The translations under genes and the position numbers were made by a program. The notes beneath the pieces are model-generated. The model did not search any database. It was not told the origin of the DNA and saw only the letters and a program-made list of their open reading frames with translations. From Anseranas semipalmata (lineage: Eukaryota > Chordata > Aves > Anseriformes > Anseranatidae), in assembly GCA_013399115.1 (NCBI GenBank), contig VXAA01006453.1, forward strand, positions 480,164-544,163: a stretch of DNA of 64,000 nucleotides. Reading direction: 5' to 3'. Positions 24,793 to 40,456 of the stretch are shown here, one piece after another; position 1 is the stretch's first letter, and each line of letters opens with the position of its first letter.

Positions 24793-27700
24793 CCAGAACA
24801 AGAAAAAGCCATTACAGTGGCAGAGTGAACTTTGAAAATGGTATCTCTCTTGCTTTTGAGGTGCAAGCTTATGCACAAAGTACAACTGCTTAACTACTTC
24901 TGACTTGCGGGAAGGAAAATACCAAACTCTAAGGGTTAACGAACAAGAAGTTCATTTAAGCTTTTAAAATAAACCCTTTGTCTTCCACAGAATTTTTATC
25001 CATATGCCTGTATCACTTTTTAGAAAGTTCCTTCAGTTTTTGCAAACATCTAGTTTGTTGATGTATACTGTATCACAGATCAGTATGCTGATCAACTGAA
25101 CAGAGGAGGAAAACAGGTCTCAAGAACACAGAATAGAAATTTCTGCTCAAGTCTTATATTTCTAACATGACTTCTAAACCTTTCTAGTAAGTTTGGCAAT
25201 ACTAAGGTAGAGACTGATTTAATTCCTTTGAAATAACATTACTTCAGCTTCTGTCAAAACTCACTCTCCTAGTCAGATTATTCTTGCAGCCAAGATGACA
25301 TGCAAGCCTAGAACAAATTTGAGATTAAATTTAATTTGTCAAACACATTGACAAGAGAAGGTATGTTTAACTTGGACTATTTCTTCTCATTAGCTTTGCT
25401 ACTATATATATGTTGAACCAGATAGAAAATCCAGATGTTTACATAGTCAACCAATGTATTCCTTGTCCCAAAGGAAACAATGGCAAAACTTCCATTGACA
25501 TAAAGGTGGAATCTTGTCTTTAAGAAATTGTATTGTTTAATGGCCCAATCCAGCCTGTCTGGTGTAGGGAGTCCTCTGCTTCTTCAGCAGAACTCAAAAA
25601 AACAAAACCAGACTTCAAAACACCATCCTGTATAACTTATGCCAAGTTGGCCTCCTTTGAGAAACCATATCCCCTACTTTAGGTTGTAATAATGATAGTC
25701 GAGGCTGTTCTTTTCCCCTAGCAAGTGTAGCAGGATTACAATTTGGTGCTGTCATTAGAAGGCGAGAAGTCAACTATCCCACTGCAATGAGGTATATTTT
25801 CCTTAAAAGAAACTCAGGAGATCTCAGGAAAGCAGCAGGGTTGAAGAAATGTCATCACGTATACAGTTTAACAGAGGACAGTTTCTCAAGCAAGATTTTT
25901 GTGGAAAGTGCTCCCTATTCCCTTACACAAGCAGGTTCTTGTGTAGATGAGTACTTTAAACCACGGCATATGTTCTTCAAGATCTGGAGCAAACCCTCTT
26001 GCCCCTGAATCTCTTGAATCATGGAGGAGACTGAAGTACATGCTTTCTTACCCTCCACTGTATAAAAAAAAAAAAGTCAGCTCCAGGCTTTGCAGAGTAC
26101 TGTGTATGTGGCTAAATTTCCTACGTGAGTGCAGAAAGTGGCTTTGAAAGAATACTTCCCTGAGCCTATTTTCCCCCCTGTACTACCTCTAGTAGGAATG
26201 GCTACACAGTCAGCCCTAGGAATGCCCTCTTCCCCATTTGAAAAAGCTTGGAGAATTGCAGACAGAATGGGCAAGTTGAGGGGCCATTGGTTCTGAACTC
26301 TTGAAGTGTTAAAAGATAGTTCACCTAATTAGATCAAGCTGGGTAATCCACAGTAATCCTCCCCTCCCCCTGTATTTCCTTCCTTCCCAATAATTCCACT
26401 AGAACCTTTGCGGGACCCATTACTGTTCAAGAACAGTGTAAGACCCTTCCCTTGAACTTGTCTCAAAACTTCTATTCGTGGGAGCTTCCCCAACATTACA
26501 CTAATCCTTTTCACCATACTGTGCTGAACAGCGCAAGACTTCTCCCTTGTTCCAAAGTTGTTTCAAAGGGTAGAGGACTACTTCATATAAGTTTCTTACA
26601 CAAGTCTGTTATGTAATGTGAGGATGCACATCAACTGCAAGCATGTCCAATTACAACCAAGTTTTGTTGAAGCATTCTTAAATGAATCTACTTGAAGTAA
26701 AAGTTCTCTTGAGTTTCCATCAGTAGCCTGGTAGCTATAAAAGGCTTCCCTTTAAATCCAAAAATCCTTAAAATTTGTCTTTATCACCTGACATCAACTC
26801 ATCCAAACCCCCTTCTCTTAAGCGCAGTATCATGCTTTCTTTATCTCAAAAACTAGAAGCACTTCACCCTTTTGTTCCACAGTGTTATTGCGGAAGAGCA
26901 GGGAACCCATTCTAAATGGAGTCTCTGGGGCAGTTGATAAGCTTTCTAAACATCCCAAACTGGCAAGACAAAAAAACAAATGTTTTCTGCTTCCATCACT
27001 CATTCTCCCCAGCAAAAGACAAAACCTCTACATTGCAGAGACTGCCCACTGCAAGAAGCAGATAAGTCTTACCAAAGACTTTCACTGCTTTGAAACCCCT
27101 GAACACTGTCTTCTAGATAACTCCCTTTAGCATGCACATTAAGCACACACAGCAAAACAGATACAGCTGAGCTTACGTCAAGCCAGATAATCTCTAGACT
27201 CACTGCCGTCCAGTCTACACCACAGCCAGTTTCTCACTTCAGTGATGGCCATACGTATTAGACACTATTATTGTAAACAAGGCAGGTGTATGAAGAAGAC
27301 TATCATCTCCGGAACTGCTCTACTCTGCTAGGAGATCATCACATGGGAAGAGATTAGGATTAAACAGTTTTACAACCACATCTTGGCAGCCATATCTTTA
27401 GAGTTGAGCTCCATTGGAAATACAGCTGTACAAGGGCACTCCTCAGAGTGCAAATGCTTTGTTTTTGTAGATCTTCCAGGACTGAAAATGCCACCCATTA
27501 AAACTCCATAGCCCTACAAGTTTCAGTCCTTCTTAAATCAATTCTTCTAAAACACTGAAAGAGTCATTCAAATTGAAGCTGGCATCCAGCCTTCATTATG
27601 CTTGTTGTGACTGCTGCCAACAGCAGAACCAAAAAGTAGATACTAGAAATAGCTGAGCTCATTAGTTCAAAACCCAGCAAGGGCTGGCTGCCCATCAGTA

Positions 27701-30700
27701 GAGGTACACTAACTGAATGCCAAGTCTGACATTCCATTGCACAGGAGGGATATTGAAAAAGGAGGTACTGTGAACATTAAAGAGTTCACTTTTCTTAACT
27801 ATATGCTTACCTCCACACGATCCAAAGACAATGATTAACCAAAGATAACTCTCGGTGGAAGGTGGCTGCATCAGGGAGTTCTCTGCATTCCCTTTGACTT
27901 TACACTTACTATCATCAACACTTCAACATCAAAGCTTCTGAAGCTCTATTACTACTTCTGTCTGGGAACATAACTATCTTGACATGTCTCCTTCCATAGG
28001 AGGTCTACATTTGCATCTCCAGAGATGTGCAGAGTTGGGTTCTGACCCCATCATACAGGGTAATAAAGGAGGCTGCCCTTATTTACCCTATTACTCCTCT
28101 AAAGCATCAAAAACAGTGAAACTGAAGAAAATAGGCAGGAACTTCACCTTGTTAATACAGAGTATCATTTTCCCTTACTAAATACAGAGTAACTCATGTT
28201 GCCAGTACTGTGAAAGCAACAGCCTTCTCACATTCATGGCTAACCTTATTCCAGAGATCTTAAAAATAAAGTTTTTCTGCTAGAACATCTTAGAGGCTGT
28301 CTCATCCCTTGACTTTTAGCCTATGGATTAAGAGGCAACAGTAAAGACACATTCTCATTAGCAGAAGTACCAACTGTTCGGTTAATAGTTATGAGGTCCC
28401 CTTTGCTCCTTCTAGCAAACACTGCAGTAGTGACATCCACAGTCCAATCACACATGCAGGTGTTTGACATTAAGACTGCTAATGTCTGAGCTGTAGACAG
28501 GTGGTTTCGGAGACTCAGCTTTACAAGTCAAATGATAACACTTAAATACACACCATTTAGCAATCTTAACTCTTGCTTTGCAGGTCAGCATAGAGACTTC
28601 AGAATAGCCCTCCAGGAGGGTGCTTTTGTTATCACGAGGATCCCAGGCTTCGCTTCTTAACAGTCACTACTTCAAGAGCCATACCTACCTCAGTGGATTC
28701 TGCACTGACCTAAACAGGTACATTAATCTAAGGCAAGGTTTAAATTCAGAACAAAATAGTCCTGTTTACCAAGAAAAGAAATATGCCAGCCCAGAATTTG
28801 GAGCAAGAGGGAAAGAATCAGGAAAGGATGTATGAAACAACTGAAAATCCTGTCAAAAGTCAGGAAAAACAAACTCTTTCCCCTAACTCCCTAAGGGAAA
28901 GAGTCATTGTTTTATTACTTTGTTCTGTAGTTCTGTTTGCATTGTATTTTACAGTGTTTACAGTATTTCTCATCTTTCCTCTTACATTTAAACCAAACGC
29001 TTCCTTCTGTTTTGTAGGGGTAACCACCCAGGGAGTTTAGCCCTCTGTATGAGTGACACGCTGGACAATGCTTCCTTGGACTGTCAGGCAGTCAAAGCTT
29101 GCTGGCACAGTACAGGCAGTAGCAGAGAAGCCTTCCCCTTTACTGAAGTCTTTCTGGACCACAAATGGAATAACCTGCTGGGAGTACAAGACTCAGGACA
29201 TGAACTTTAGTTCTACCAGTATGAAGCTTTAATTAAATTAAAGCTCCCACCTCAAAAAAGTCACGTAATGTGACTATCCAAATATATGGTAACAAGCTTT
29301 CCATAATAGACAAGATGTATGTACTGGCTACTTCATTGCTGAAAAAGCTACAAGAGACAGTTCTAAGATAAAACTCTTGTGCAAGGCAAGAATGAAGGAT
29401 CCTTGTTCGCTTTAATTCCATCATCTGCTGTCAGCAACAGACAACATTCAGAAATGCATTAGTGTATACACTGAGGAGTAAATACATTTTTTGATTTCTG
29501 CAGATAGGATTCCTTTAGATTTACGTCTTTCTTCAGAGTTGCAGCAGTAATTTAGATGCTGATCTCCGAACTTGAAAGGAAAAAAATAAAAAGCAGGTCA
29601 AGCATTACTACAGCACTGCCATTTACTGCAAAGCAGGCAACGCCACTTCAAGCTGGCAAGTTGTTAGCGTGCAAGGTTTTCTATCCTATTCAAGTACAGA
29701 GTTCACATGCCGTTTGATAACTTGTGAGTAATAAGTTGCATTTTAATCACTTTTGCTGAACTACCAAACAACGTTGCTATTCCATTAGCATGACATTCTG
29801 TTCACACAGGTCAAGAGCATTTTCAGTACTGAAGTGACAGACATGGTTTGTAAGATGCTCCCAGCAGAACCTCTGCAGAACCTCTCCCACTGAGCTCTGC
29901 AAGGGTCATCACTAACCTGTCAGGGTTTGCTGCTCTAAGACTCCTGAGGCCTTCAGTTTTTAATATATGGAAGGGGAAGCAAGGACAGAGGTGCCTTCAA
30001 AAGGAGAAGCATTTACAGGCATCTTGATGCTGCCCCAGGTTGTTGGTATGAGCCTCCCCCATAAGATACAAAATTCCTTTCCCATCATACTGCATCCCTT
30101 CCCCTCACCCCACTTTGTTATACATATCCTTAATCCCCACATCCAAGCAGAATGACATTAGAGAGTGACTGATCTTCATACAGGCTGTTCACTCTCTCAT
30201 GTTGACAGCTTTTTCACATTTGGTACTATGGAACTGTTTATTTTAGTGTCTGTTTACTTTCAGCTTGGAGGAAAGGTTGATTCCAGCTACACTGAACTAT
30301 TTTTCACGCTTACGTGAGGAGATACAGAATACTCATGAAGATTCCTTTTTGCTAGAGACAGACTTAATTTCCTTATTTCCTACAGAAATAAGTTTTAGAG
30401 TATTTCCAGCTCTACAGTATTGCCCCTTAAACACAAGTAAAGTTAACTTTCATTATCACTAAGATCCTTGTAGTCAAAAGCTGTCCAGGCCAGTGGGGTA
30501 CCTTCATACATGAGCTTTTCCATCCAGGGTTGACAACTCATAGAAGTAGTCACCTCTAGCCCAAATTCACACAGAACTCCCCAGGTTAGCTTTCCTCCAA
30601 TTGCACTCACTGGGGTTCTGGAAATGCTCAGCTAATTTTGTGCTACTATTTGTATTTGTGTCTCTAGTGAAGCTAAAAAAAAAGTCTAATGTACATATTG

Positions 30701-33700
30701 GACTATTTTTGCCGTCTGCCTCCCTGAAGGGAGCAGGGTATCAGTCTTAATATAAGCAAATATGAAACCTTTGCACAATAAATCCTTGACACAGATAATT
30801 GGCAAGATTATTGCACTCTCTCATCTTCCTTTTCAGGGCATGTTATTGAGAAAGCTGTGGCAAAACAGCTGTGGCTTTATCTGGATTCCTCAGATTTTCT
30901 GGATCTCTTTCAGTCTGGTCTAAGACCTGGCCTCAGTACAAACACATACTCGGGCTCACTGGTCAGACTTCTCACAGTGGACAAAGACCAAACTTACATT
31001 TTTAGTTGACAGACTTAAAGCAGTCTGTGATACCAGCTTCTGCTTACAGTTTTTTTTTTGGTTTTTTTTTTTGCAACTTCTTCAAACTATGAAGAGTACG
31101 TAGCGCTCATATCACCACCGCATCTGGAAGAGTACATGGAGCTTCCTCCAAATGGAGCTGAGCAGTTTTCTTTCTTCACACCTCCTAGAGCATACGAAGC
31201 TACTCAGCCTGATCTCACCTGAAGGAGTTTGCTTTTCTGATCCCAATGAGGAAGGTTACTCTTCTCACTGGAGGATATGTCCCACCTTCCCAGCAGCCTG
31301 GATTAAAACCTATGCAAAGATGAGCCCAGAAAGAATAAAGTAGGAAGGATTAGAAGAAGCAGGGCTTGCTTTGTCACAGAATATCACAACAGCACGGCAA
31401 GCTGCTTACTGCTCCTGTGGTACTACACTGCTTGAGGGTATAGCAGGCAAATGAATACATGGGCAGGGAACAAGGGAGATGAAGCATCTCTAATCCTTTC
31501 TCCCATCCACCTACTGCCACCCACGCAGTAATTACAGCACGAGCTTCTCCACTTCTAAACAAGAAGCAAGACACTAAAATATCAGGCAGATATTTTTTTG
31601 CCTTAGACTCCAGGCAGATGCTAAGTCAGTTTAAGTCAACTGAGACCCAGTAACGAATGTCTGTTTTGATGGAAGAAATTGGGCTGACAGTCACATGAAA
31701 ACTGGATTTGTGGGTGCACAAGAAATGGCTGCATACCTGGCCTAGCTATAAGATTTTACTGACCCTTGAAAATTAAGATGTGGCTACCAGTAAAGATACC
31801 AGTATGACTGAGTCAGCTTATTATTGTCCATCCTGGTTTTGTCTTAATCTTACCATGACTGGCTAGCTGCACCACACATTCCTCTACTCAAGTCTTCTTG
31901 TATCAAGACACTGTTTCTCACTCTTGGCCTTTGCTCCCTTTCAATTCCAACCCTCAGATTCAGAGAGGTCCCACACATTTAATCAGCTCTCTTCTAGTAC
32001 CTACTTGGAAAATACTGAAACCTTTGAGATAACATTAAAGCAGAGAAGAGTTATCTCTGCTCTGCCCAGCTGAAGTGTGCTTGCTCTTGTGCACAGAAAG
32101 ACCACTCCCATAATTGACTTTGAAAGATTGTTCTTTAGCGATTATATTAACATCTTAGAGACACAAATGCTGCCACCAGCTCACGCACCGAGCATCTTCC
32201 TCACAGGTTTATTCACACGCCAGGCTGCTGGGTCATTCCCATCCCTCGTCATTGTTCCAGCTCCTCCCCTCCCATTCTCAACTTGCCCAGCTTCCTCAGA
32301 CCTTTCCTCTCTCATCCCAGTACCAGTTACAAACTCATACAAATTCTTTAGCCAGCTTCTCATTCAGAATGAAAGTAGGAGGAGGAAGTTATTAACCAGG
32401 CCCTCAAAAGCCCTAATTGTACTCAGTAATCCAGCTCTATCACTGGATACTACTTTAATCCTCAATCCTCTTTCACTGGTTACAGCTCAAGTAATTGAGC
32501 TATATATTTCAGCCAGTATACTTCTTTGTTTTCACAGGACTTCTGAATCCAGACTACAGAGAAATAAGTCAGTTCCACGTTGCCCTGTTTTTGATCCATC
32601 AAGCCAGATGACAAATTATAAGTCCTGAAAGCAGATTTTATTTTCATTACTTTTCAGTGGCAGGGCAAGATAATTGTAGCTTTGTTTCCCATCCCTAACA
32701 AGCCCCTGGGTATCACCTAGTTGTTTGCCACTTGGCAAGGAAGCAGTGACTCAGTTTCTTGTAGAGATCTTTTAGAAGCACCACACAATATGGTTACATT
32801 TGAGTATCAAGACAGTGCCAAGAAAGCATTAGCATTGCCTAAAATAAAAGCAGAATGGGAAAGAGCGATTAAAAAAAAAATGCAAACTCAAGTTATTGTC
32901 AAGAAAATACAAAATATCTGAAAACAATGGTAAGTTATCCTGCAGAGAATCTATCTCCAGTTTCAGCTACCTTCCCCATGTGCCCAGAGCCTGCTAAGAG
33001 CACAGGTATATTACAACTTACACAGGAGTAGGACTCTTTGCAGTTCTCAAGTCTGGCTGTGAAGTCTTTGCCAAGGAGCTTCCTTCTTCCCTCTCCCCCC
33101 ACCACTGGAATTTCCTCATTTCTCAGCAGAGCCCAACACAAACTTCTTAGAAAAGTTTGCAGGGTAATTTAGTCATCGTTAATCCCTAGGTAAAAAGGAG
33201 GGAAAGTTTCAATAGGTAAAGCCAGAGCCAGATTTTGAACACCTGTGAGCAAGGTTTAAGGGAGGGAAGGTGCAAAGTTTGCACGCAAAGAGGCTGACAG
33301 CAATATTTGGCTCCAGCATGCAGATTTATATCCCTTGCTTATTTCATCATTCTCCATGTCCATACCCAGAACTGGATTCTGTTACAGAGTATGAGGACTG
33401 CCTCAGAGCAGACACCTCCAGCTGAGCACTGTTCTTAAAATGGAGTCACTTAAAGTCCTCTAAATCTGATGGATCCCAGGTTTGCAAGCAACAAATGGTC
33501 TTCTATGCAGTAACCTTTATGAGAAAGCCTTGGAGCGGGACCTATGTAGATCCTTGACTATGGAAAGAAGTTTCTTCAGAAGTGCCGAAAATGTAAGTAT
33601 GGATCCTTAAAAACCTGTTTCTGAAGGATTTCCTGAATAGCAGTAAACAAAGCTGGAGGGGTGCTTAAGTGTAGTGCCTAGTCTCCCCAGATCACAGGTC

Positions 33701-36700
33701 ACTAAGCACTAATGACACCTGTCCCAAACATTTCTACTCAAATCAATTCTCTGAACTGGCAAGCTCTGAAGGCATGCAACTCTTCAGGTGGCTAAATGCT
33801 TATTAATAAAGCTCAACCTGAAGTGAGAAGAGATCAACCCAAGGAACAGAAACACAGCATCCTCACAGAAACTCAGTATAACTAGTATGAATTTAGAGAT
33901 TTTTGTTTGAAGGTGGTTGTCCTAGTGTGGCCTTCACAGGATAATTCATGTAAGGAGCCTGAACATCCTGTGAAATGATGGCAGCTCTGATTTCAATATT
34001 TCTGTGCAGAAAGGAGCTCTTGTCCAGTCCTGATGGCAAATCAAAGAGGCAGCAATAGTGTTCCTTCTCCAGAACAGCACCCTGCAAGCAGAAGAATCTT
34101 AAAGACTGCTTTTTAGCTCAAAAATCAGGAGGTTGCTTTTTATAGGAGGATGCATAAGTCGGTAGCTAGTCTTTGCAACATTTTACATGCTTGATCATAT
34201 TGTTCAACAGGTAGCAATTCACCCATATTGATTAGGTGCATAGTAGGTACATAGCAATAACAAACAAAAAGCATACCAAGAAGTCACTAGCTAGTTAGTC
34301 CTGGTTTTCCTCATCTTTTTTCTACTTAAGCAGAAGTCTACTTTAACAGCATAAGCAGCCTAAGATAAATACTACTTTCAGATAAAATTCTTCCCACATA
34401 GTACTAAACAGTTCAGGCAGAAAGATACCATTACTGGTTTGGGGTAGCTCTGCTGCTGCTGTTCGTACCAGGACACAGATCTGTGACTAGATGGTACGGA
34501 AATGCTCACCTCCATCTCAGTAGTTGTTAGCCAGGACTCCCCAGGAAAAGGTAGTCAACATGCATAGCAAGAGCTACCCAAAGGCAGTTGTACCTGGATG
34601 GATTAATGCAGGCAACACATTATATATAAGAAATTACACAGCAACACGGAAACTTAACAAGGGAATCAGTTTGACGCTTTTCCAACAGCTCGCTTGTGGG
34701 AGGACTTACTCTTACGGTCACTCAGCAGAACTTTTCACCAGGCTCTAGACTTTCTGCCCCACACACTGAACTGTCTGCGCCGTGTTTGAGGGCTGGATGA
34801 ATGTGTGTCCTAACCTGAGAAAAATCAGGGTTCTTAAGTCCACCAACCTCTTCAGCTTACCAAGCTTGTGTTCTCCTTATCAAGAAGAGCAGAATGATGT
34901 TGCCTGAGAAAGGCAGGTTATTTAGCCTTGTTGGTAATGTAGCAGGAACACCAGGGAAACCCTGCAGCTTTTGGCTGTCTTAAGAACTGTTTTACATGGT
35001 GATACTAAGCAGCAGTAGCTTGGTATTCTAGCCTCAGAGGCTAAGCACCAGCAAGAAGCTTCAACTCTGCATACCAGTCTGTTGCAACTGAGCATTTTAG
35101 GAAAAAGCACCATACCTGCAAAGGGAACTTGCAGCAAAAACTGACCATCAGGAACGATACTGACAGAGCTTTAAAGGAGAGGAGGCAGAATGGCAAAGGA
35201 AAGCATATAACATCAAATGAAAGCCAAGTACGAAAGTTGTAAAATATTTAACTGTGAAGGTCTTTCCTAAGACTGTACAAGTTTTTCTAATAATGCCCAT
35301 CAAAAAAGCCATTTTAATTACTCTCATCTCTAGCCAAACCAAATATGGTTTATCAGGAATGATCTCTATCTGGTTGAGTCTTTCAGTCTGAGTCTCTGGT
35401 CCATGATCTTCTGTAAGATTTAGTTCCTTGCACTTTACAATAAAGAGGAAACAATGCCAAGAATAAGCCTTTTTCCTTCTGAGATATTTTAGAAGCAGTG
35501 AGGACAGCACATCTAGTGCCAAGGCAGCTCATAGATAGTATCACACTTCTACCTCTTACCTCCCCCTGCTTCATAAGAACTGTTACATGGCAAGCATCTG
35601 CTTCTGCAACAAACCAATACAGCAATTAGCATGAATTCTGTTTCAGACACTTAATGTCTATAAATACACAGCCCAGAATAACTGAGGATTACAGAAAACA
35701 GTAAGAGACAACTGCCATCTCAAGCATTCTTAGATAACTTCTGTCAGGACTCTTCAGCTGGTAGCCTTCGGGGCTGGCTGCAGTCTGCAGGCAGCTGAGC
35801 AGTCTCTTGGCACTCAGCAAGCCCACCCTTTGCACCAGGGCTCTGGGTGCGGGAGCATAGTGTTGAGGGGATGGGCATAACACTACCATATTAGCCTGTC
35901 CCTGGAGTAACTGGCACCTCCGAGTAAAAGAGCATTGCTGTATACTGGTATAATGGAAATGGGGATCCTAGTAACAGCTCTGGTACCCCAGAAACAAAGG
36001 GGAGGGACATATCTACATTTTCATCCCATGATATTACTATTTCAGAGGCTGCAGACCAGCTAAGACACCAGGGTGGGTCTGACCTGACCCTCTAGCATAT
36101 CTTATTCCAGGTTTCACCAAAATACAGGGGTGATACTGGAAGACTTTCTTCTCTGCTGTTCCCAGCATGACGCAGGCACCCCAGATATTCTCTGTTTGAA
36201 CTTTAAGGCAGGGATTCTCCCAGGTGCTGTGCAATATGTGAGCGATATAATTTGGGGTCCTGTTTAAGAACAAGAATGGCCAGGATCCCACCAAATGCAA
36301 CAGGATACATACTTGGCAAAATAAAGACTTATTTAAAATATCAGTTTAAAACATCACCTGTTCGCTTGGCCCAACCTGAAAACATCCCTCATTAACTGGA
36401 AATTGCATTAGACACTGCCAAACAGCTGTTTAATGGGGATATATTATAAGCGTGCTGTGCTGCTTCAGAGGTTTTGCACTTCTAAGACTTCTTTTATCTG
36501 TGGACTACAGCGTATTTACTAGGAAAAAAGCTCCACCACACACCTGTAAGGCATTACCCCACTCTAGGTGAAAAGCTTCAGAGATGGCAACTCAGTCAAG
36601 TTCACAAAACAAGCCAGCAGCAAAGATGAAACGAGCACAAGCTACCAGCATTCTCCAGGCACTTGATGCACGGAAAGCTACTCTCCCCCAGCCTCTGGTC

Positions 36701-38267
36701 ATGTTTATAGTTACTGACTGCACAAAAGCACTGTACTCAAAAGCACATCCAAGGCAAGGGTACAATAATGCATCACCGTGGTGAGAGGCAGCATTTAGTT
36801 AACCCCTCATGCCTCAGAGCTCTTTCCTCTCCCCTCTGAGCAATTACAGCTGTGAAGGAAGCACAGGCTTCACTTACAAGCAATGTTATTAACTACAGAG
36901 AAACACTTGCTGATGCAGCCTGGCTACCTAACGCAGGAGGTGGATGAACAACATTGGAGAGCAGTGAATGAAGCAGTGCTACTGTTTTAACCCAACCAGT
37001 GCAGCGAATGCCATTCAACAGGGAAGAGTTAAGCAAGGACCTATTGCTGCTCTTTTAGACTGCTTCGGTGAGTATTGCACCAGGGACAAGATAGAACAAC
37101 ACTATGCATGGTTTGAGATCTTTTACCCATCAAGGAAAGATTACATAGAGATATGCAACAGGTGGCACAACAGTAGAGTTGAGTGAATACATGGCACGCT
37201 TATTGCGGACTTGCTGGCTTGTATGGGCGTTTAGATCAGTACATACACAACTCCTAAGACCAAGAGTCAAGTGGAATTTGAGACTCAGACCCATGCAGTT
37301 GTAGGAGTAACAAGCCACAGTTTTTCTTATAAAACCAAGTTATAACTTCATTAGTAGCTTACCCAAAGCCATAAGACATTAACTCTCAGTAGCAAAGGGG
37401 CACGTTATTTCTTTATTAGCCTGCAAGGGCCTGCTCCCCCTCCCACAACAGCTGGTACATCCCCCTCAAAGGGAAGGGGTCAAAACAGAGTAGAAATTCA
37501 ACACTAACCTGATGCTCCAAGTTTGACAGAGAGACTTAGATAGTCCATATAACACTCCAGAGCTTTCCATCACATTTGACATGTTTACTCATTGTCTGAA
37601 AGACTTGAAAATCCTCTTATGTTACCTAATCACATCCTGTGGCAAGTTGAAGATACTTGACATTCCTCCCCTCCCTTTCCCCACCTTTGGGGCAAGCTAA
37701 GTGTAAACATGGCACCAACCCAACTACAGCAGTGCCAAGTACCATTTGGGATCTCAAAGGAGTACCCTGTGCCCTCAGAGGGTAGCACAGCACAGGACTT
37801 CCAGGCACTGTCCCTTCCCATCACCTAGCTGGCCTGCAAGACAGGAAGCGTTGGGAGAGGCAGTGAAGAATGAGTTTATTTTCTGTTCCAATACTGGCGC
37901 TTCCTCTCAGCTGCAAGTCTAGAAACATAAGGTGGCTCCTTTGTAGAAGAAAAAAGTCACTCATCCACCTAACTAGGAACTGGAAAAGCATAAGGCTAAA
38001 CAAGCAATGGGACCGCACATGCAAGAAGGCAGAGACCCACCTCCCCACCCCCACCCCCCCTTCAAATTCTTAATTTAAGAGGGGCAGACAAGAAACGAGC
38101 CAGGAAAAGCAGCCAGTCTAATGTGGCATTGAATTCTCAATAAGACCCGCAGCTTGGCAGATTATTCCTGAAAACTTCCAGTGCGATTCGTTTGGACTGT
38201 TCCTACCCTGCAAATCTGTGGGACAAGCCGTTGGTGATCAAGTTTACTACACCCATGATATGACGAG

Positions 38268-38282
38268 AAAAAAAAAAAAAAA
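38268..38282 (+). repeat. A15 homopolymer
   Basis: A pure A run in intron 1. Confidence 0.95.
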
Positions 38283-40443
38283 TCAAGAGGGACTGCTGCT
38301 AACATCATTCGCTTTCTCAGAGAACTGCATTCAGCTTCTGACAAGCCCAGAGTTAAAAATATCAGACTTAAGGCATACACCTTTGTGAGAGATCAACAGC
38401 TACAGACTTCGATAGATGCACCCAAACCAACTGCTCAAAGCGGCTACAGAAGCTGCATGCCAGCTTAGCAACTGTTTTGCCATCTCGGTATTGCTCGTCC
38501 GTATCCAGAGCTGGAACATCCAAGGTCAATATCAAACAGGGTTGGCAGGATAAACTCAGCAACACAGCTGCAATCGCGCGTAGTAACCATTATAAAACCA
38601 GAAGCTGAAGAGTCCAATACAGTGGTTAATCACTGGAGTACAGACCTGTTGAAAGAACGGTTGAGAGCCTCAAAGGATTTCCTCACCCACTAAATCACAA
38701 TTCAGTTCCTTGACTTGTGCAGAAGCCTTATGTGTCTCTACCTTTGCTTATTTCTTATTTAGGCAATTCCACATTGTACAAAATGAAGTTGTTACATCTG
38801 CTGAACACCTCAGAGATCTAGCCGTGTCTGTGCAGAAGCATGACATGGGAAGGTAACTTTAGAACTAGGAAATACAAAGTGGCTGTAGGCATAATGGGGA
38901 GAAGAGGCACCACCCCGAGTTTGTTCAGAAGCATTGCTCTGTTCCTACTTAAGTAAACGAACCACTGGACTCTGAGAAAGGCAAGATCAGACAAGCATTT
39001 TGGCAGCTATACATCCATTGTATTAGTGTGGGACAAGGTATCCTTAGAACAACGTTCTTGCCAAACCTTCCATTTACTTCGCTGAAGAATTACTCAAGAT
39101 CCTAAGCGTAGTGAAACAAAACCCTTCAATTCTTGGGACAAGGCCTTAACATGCTGGGGAGCACCACTTCAAAGAGCATAACCTAAAGAGAAAAGACAAG
39201 TCCTATTGCATTTTAGGCTCATTTTTTACCATGTTGAAGCTATTTAGGAGTTCTCTAACTTAACACACAACCTGAGCTACTTACCAGAACAAAGATTCCC
39301 CAGTCCACAAGCACACGTAGATGTTTGAGACTAAGTCTTCAAAAGCCAGACGCATAACCCAATCTTTGTTTATTCAGTACAATTTACTAACTACAACTTC
39401 CACTGCTTTTACTTGTTGCTTCCAAATGTAATTGCTCAATTTCCAGTTCAAAGCACCTTACATTAAGCACACAAGAAAGCCATCTTTGAGACACCTTATC
39501 AGTATGCTGCACACCAATGCATATATCTCCAAATGGCACAAGTGGCCAATTAATTATATCATTGGTCAGGCAGACTATTCAAGTGGAATTAAAGCATCTA
39601 ATTAACTTACCCCAACAACATACTGACTGAAAGTTGAATTACGATAATATTATTAGAAGCCACAGTAAATTTAAAGATCAGATTTAAAGGCAAGAGTCTT
39701 GCAAGCAGTTTTGATCTTGAAAGCTCCTTAAGGCAGTTTTTCTTTTTGGAAGTAAGCAAGTTCAGACAGCCAATTATGCCACCAAACACCTTTTTACCTT
39801 CTACAGCCACACAAACATTGAAATTCCCAGGTTTTACTCATTGAAAGTACAAGGAACAGCTTTAGATAGCACACAGGTATTGGCATTCAAAGCGAAGCGG
39901 TTACTTTAGGAGACTAACCTAACTCTTAAGACCTCATACCTGTAGCTGATTTGCCAATACAGACAACCCAAAGCCCAAACAGTCTATCACTGCTCTTGCA
40001 CTGTAGATAAAACATTATGCATGCCCCAAAACCATCGGGTTTTACCTCGTGCTGCTGATGCAGCTCAGCACTGTGTCATTCTGGAGGTCTGTCTTGGCTA
40101 AGTCCCCATTTGAGTCTCATAGTATCTGATTCTTTTCTTAAAACCCTGGCTCTTACAGCAGGGAATGCTGAAACTCTTGTGCAGTGAGCTCCCCAGAGAA
40201 GGTTTATTCCCAGCCTAAAAAGGCAAAAGTACCCCCAGATCTCCCTTCTGGAATGCCTGGCATTCTGCAATACTGAAATAAGTTTGGAAGTATTTCCTGG
40301 GTGCTTCCCATTGTTCCTCTTCACACAGTTGCAGCACAGCTGTACCACTGGAACGCGTACCTCCAGCTACCTCTTCCAGCTGCACAAAACACGGCGGTTG
40401 GTGTTCTAGGTTAACCAGCCTGCTGTTCCTTGCACAGCTAAAG

Positions 40444-40456
40444 CCACTAGGGGGCA
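40444..40456 (+). promoter_or_regulatory. Candidate CTCF site in intron 1
   Basis: CCACTAGGGGGCA fits the vertebrate CTCF core consensus (CCA-C-YAG-RKGGCR). CTCF binds such sites and anchors chromatin loops (established knowledge). Occupancy cannot be judged from one motif. Confidence 0.45.

Noticed and set aside
32077..32628. A 183-codon plus-strand frame in intron 1
   Set aside because: No recognisable domain or splice or promoter context. The composition looks like translated non-coding DNA, and its length is possible by chance in this much sequence.
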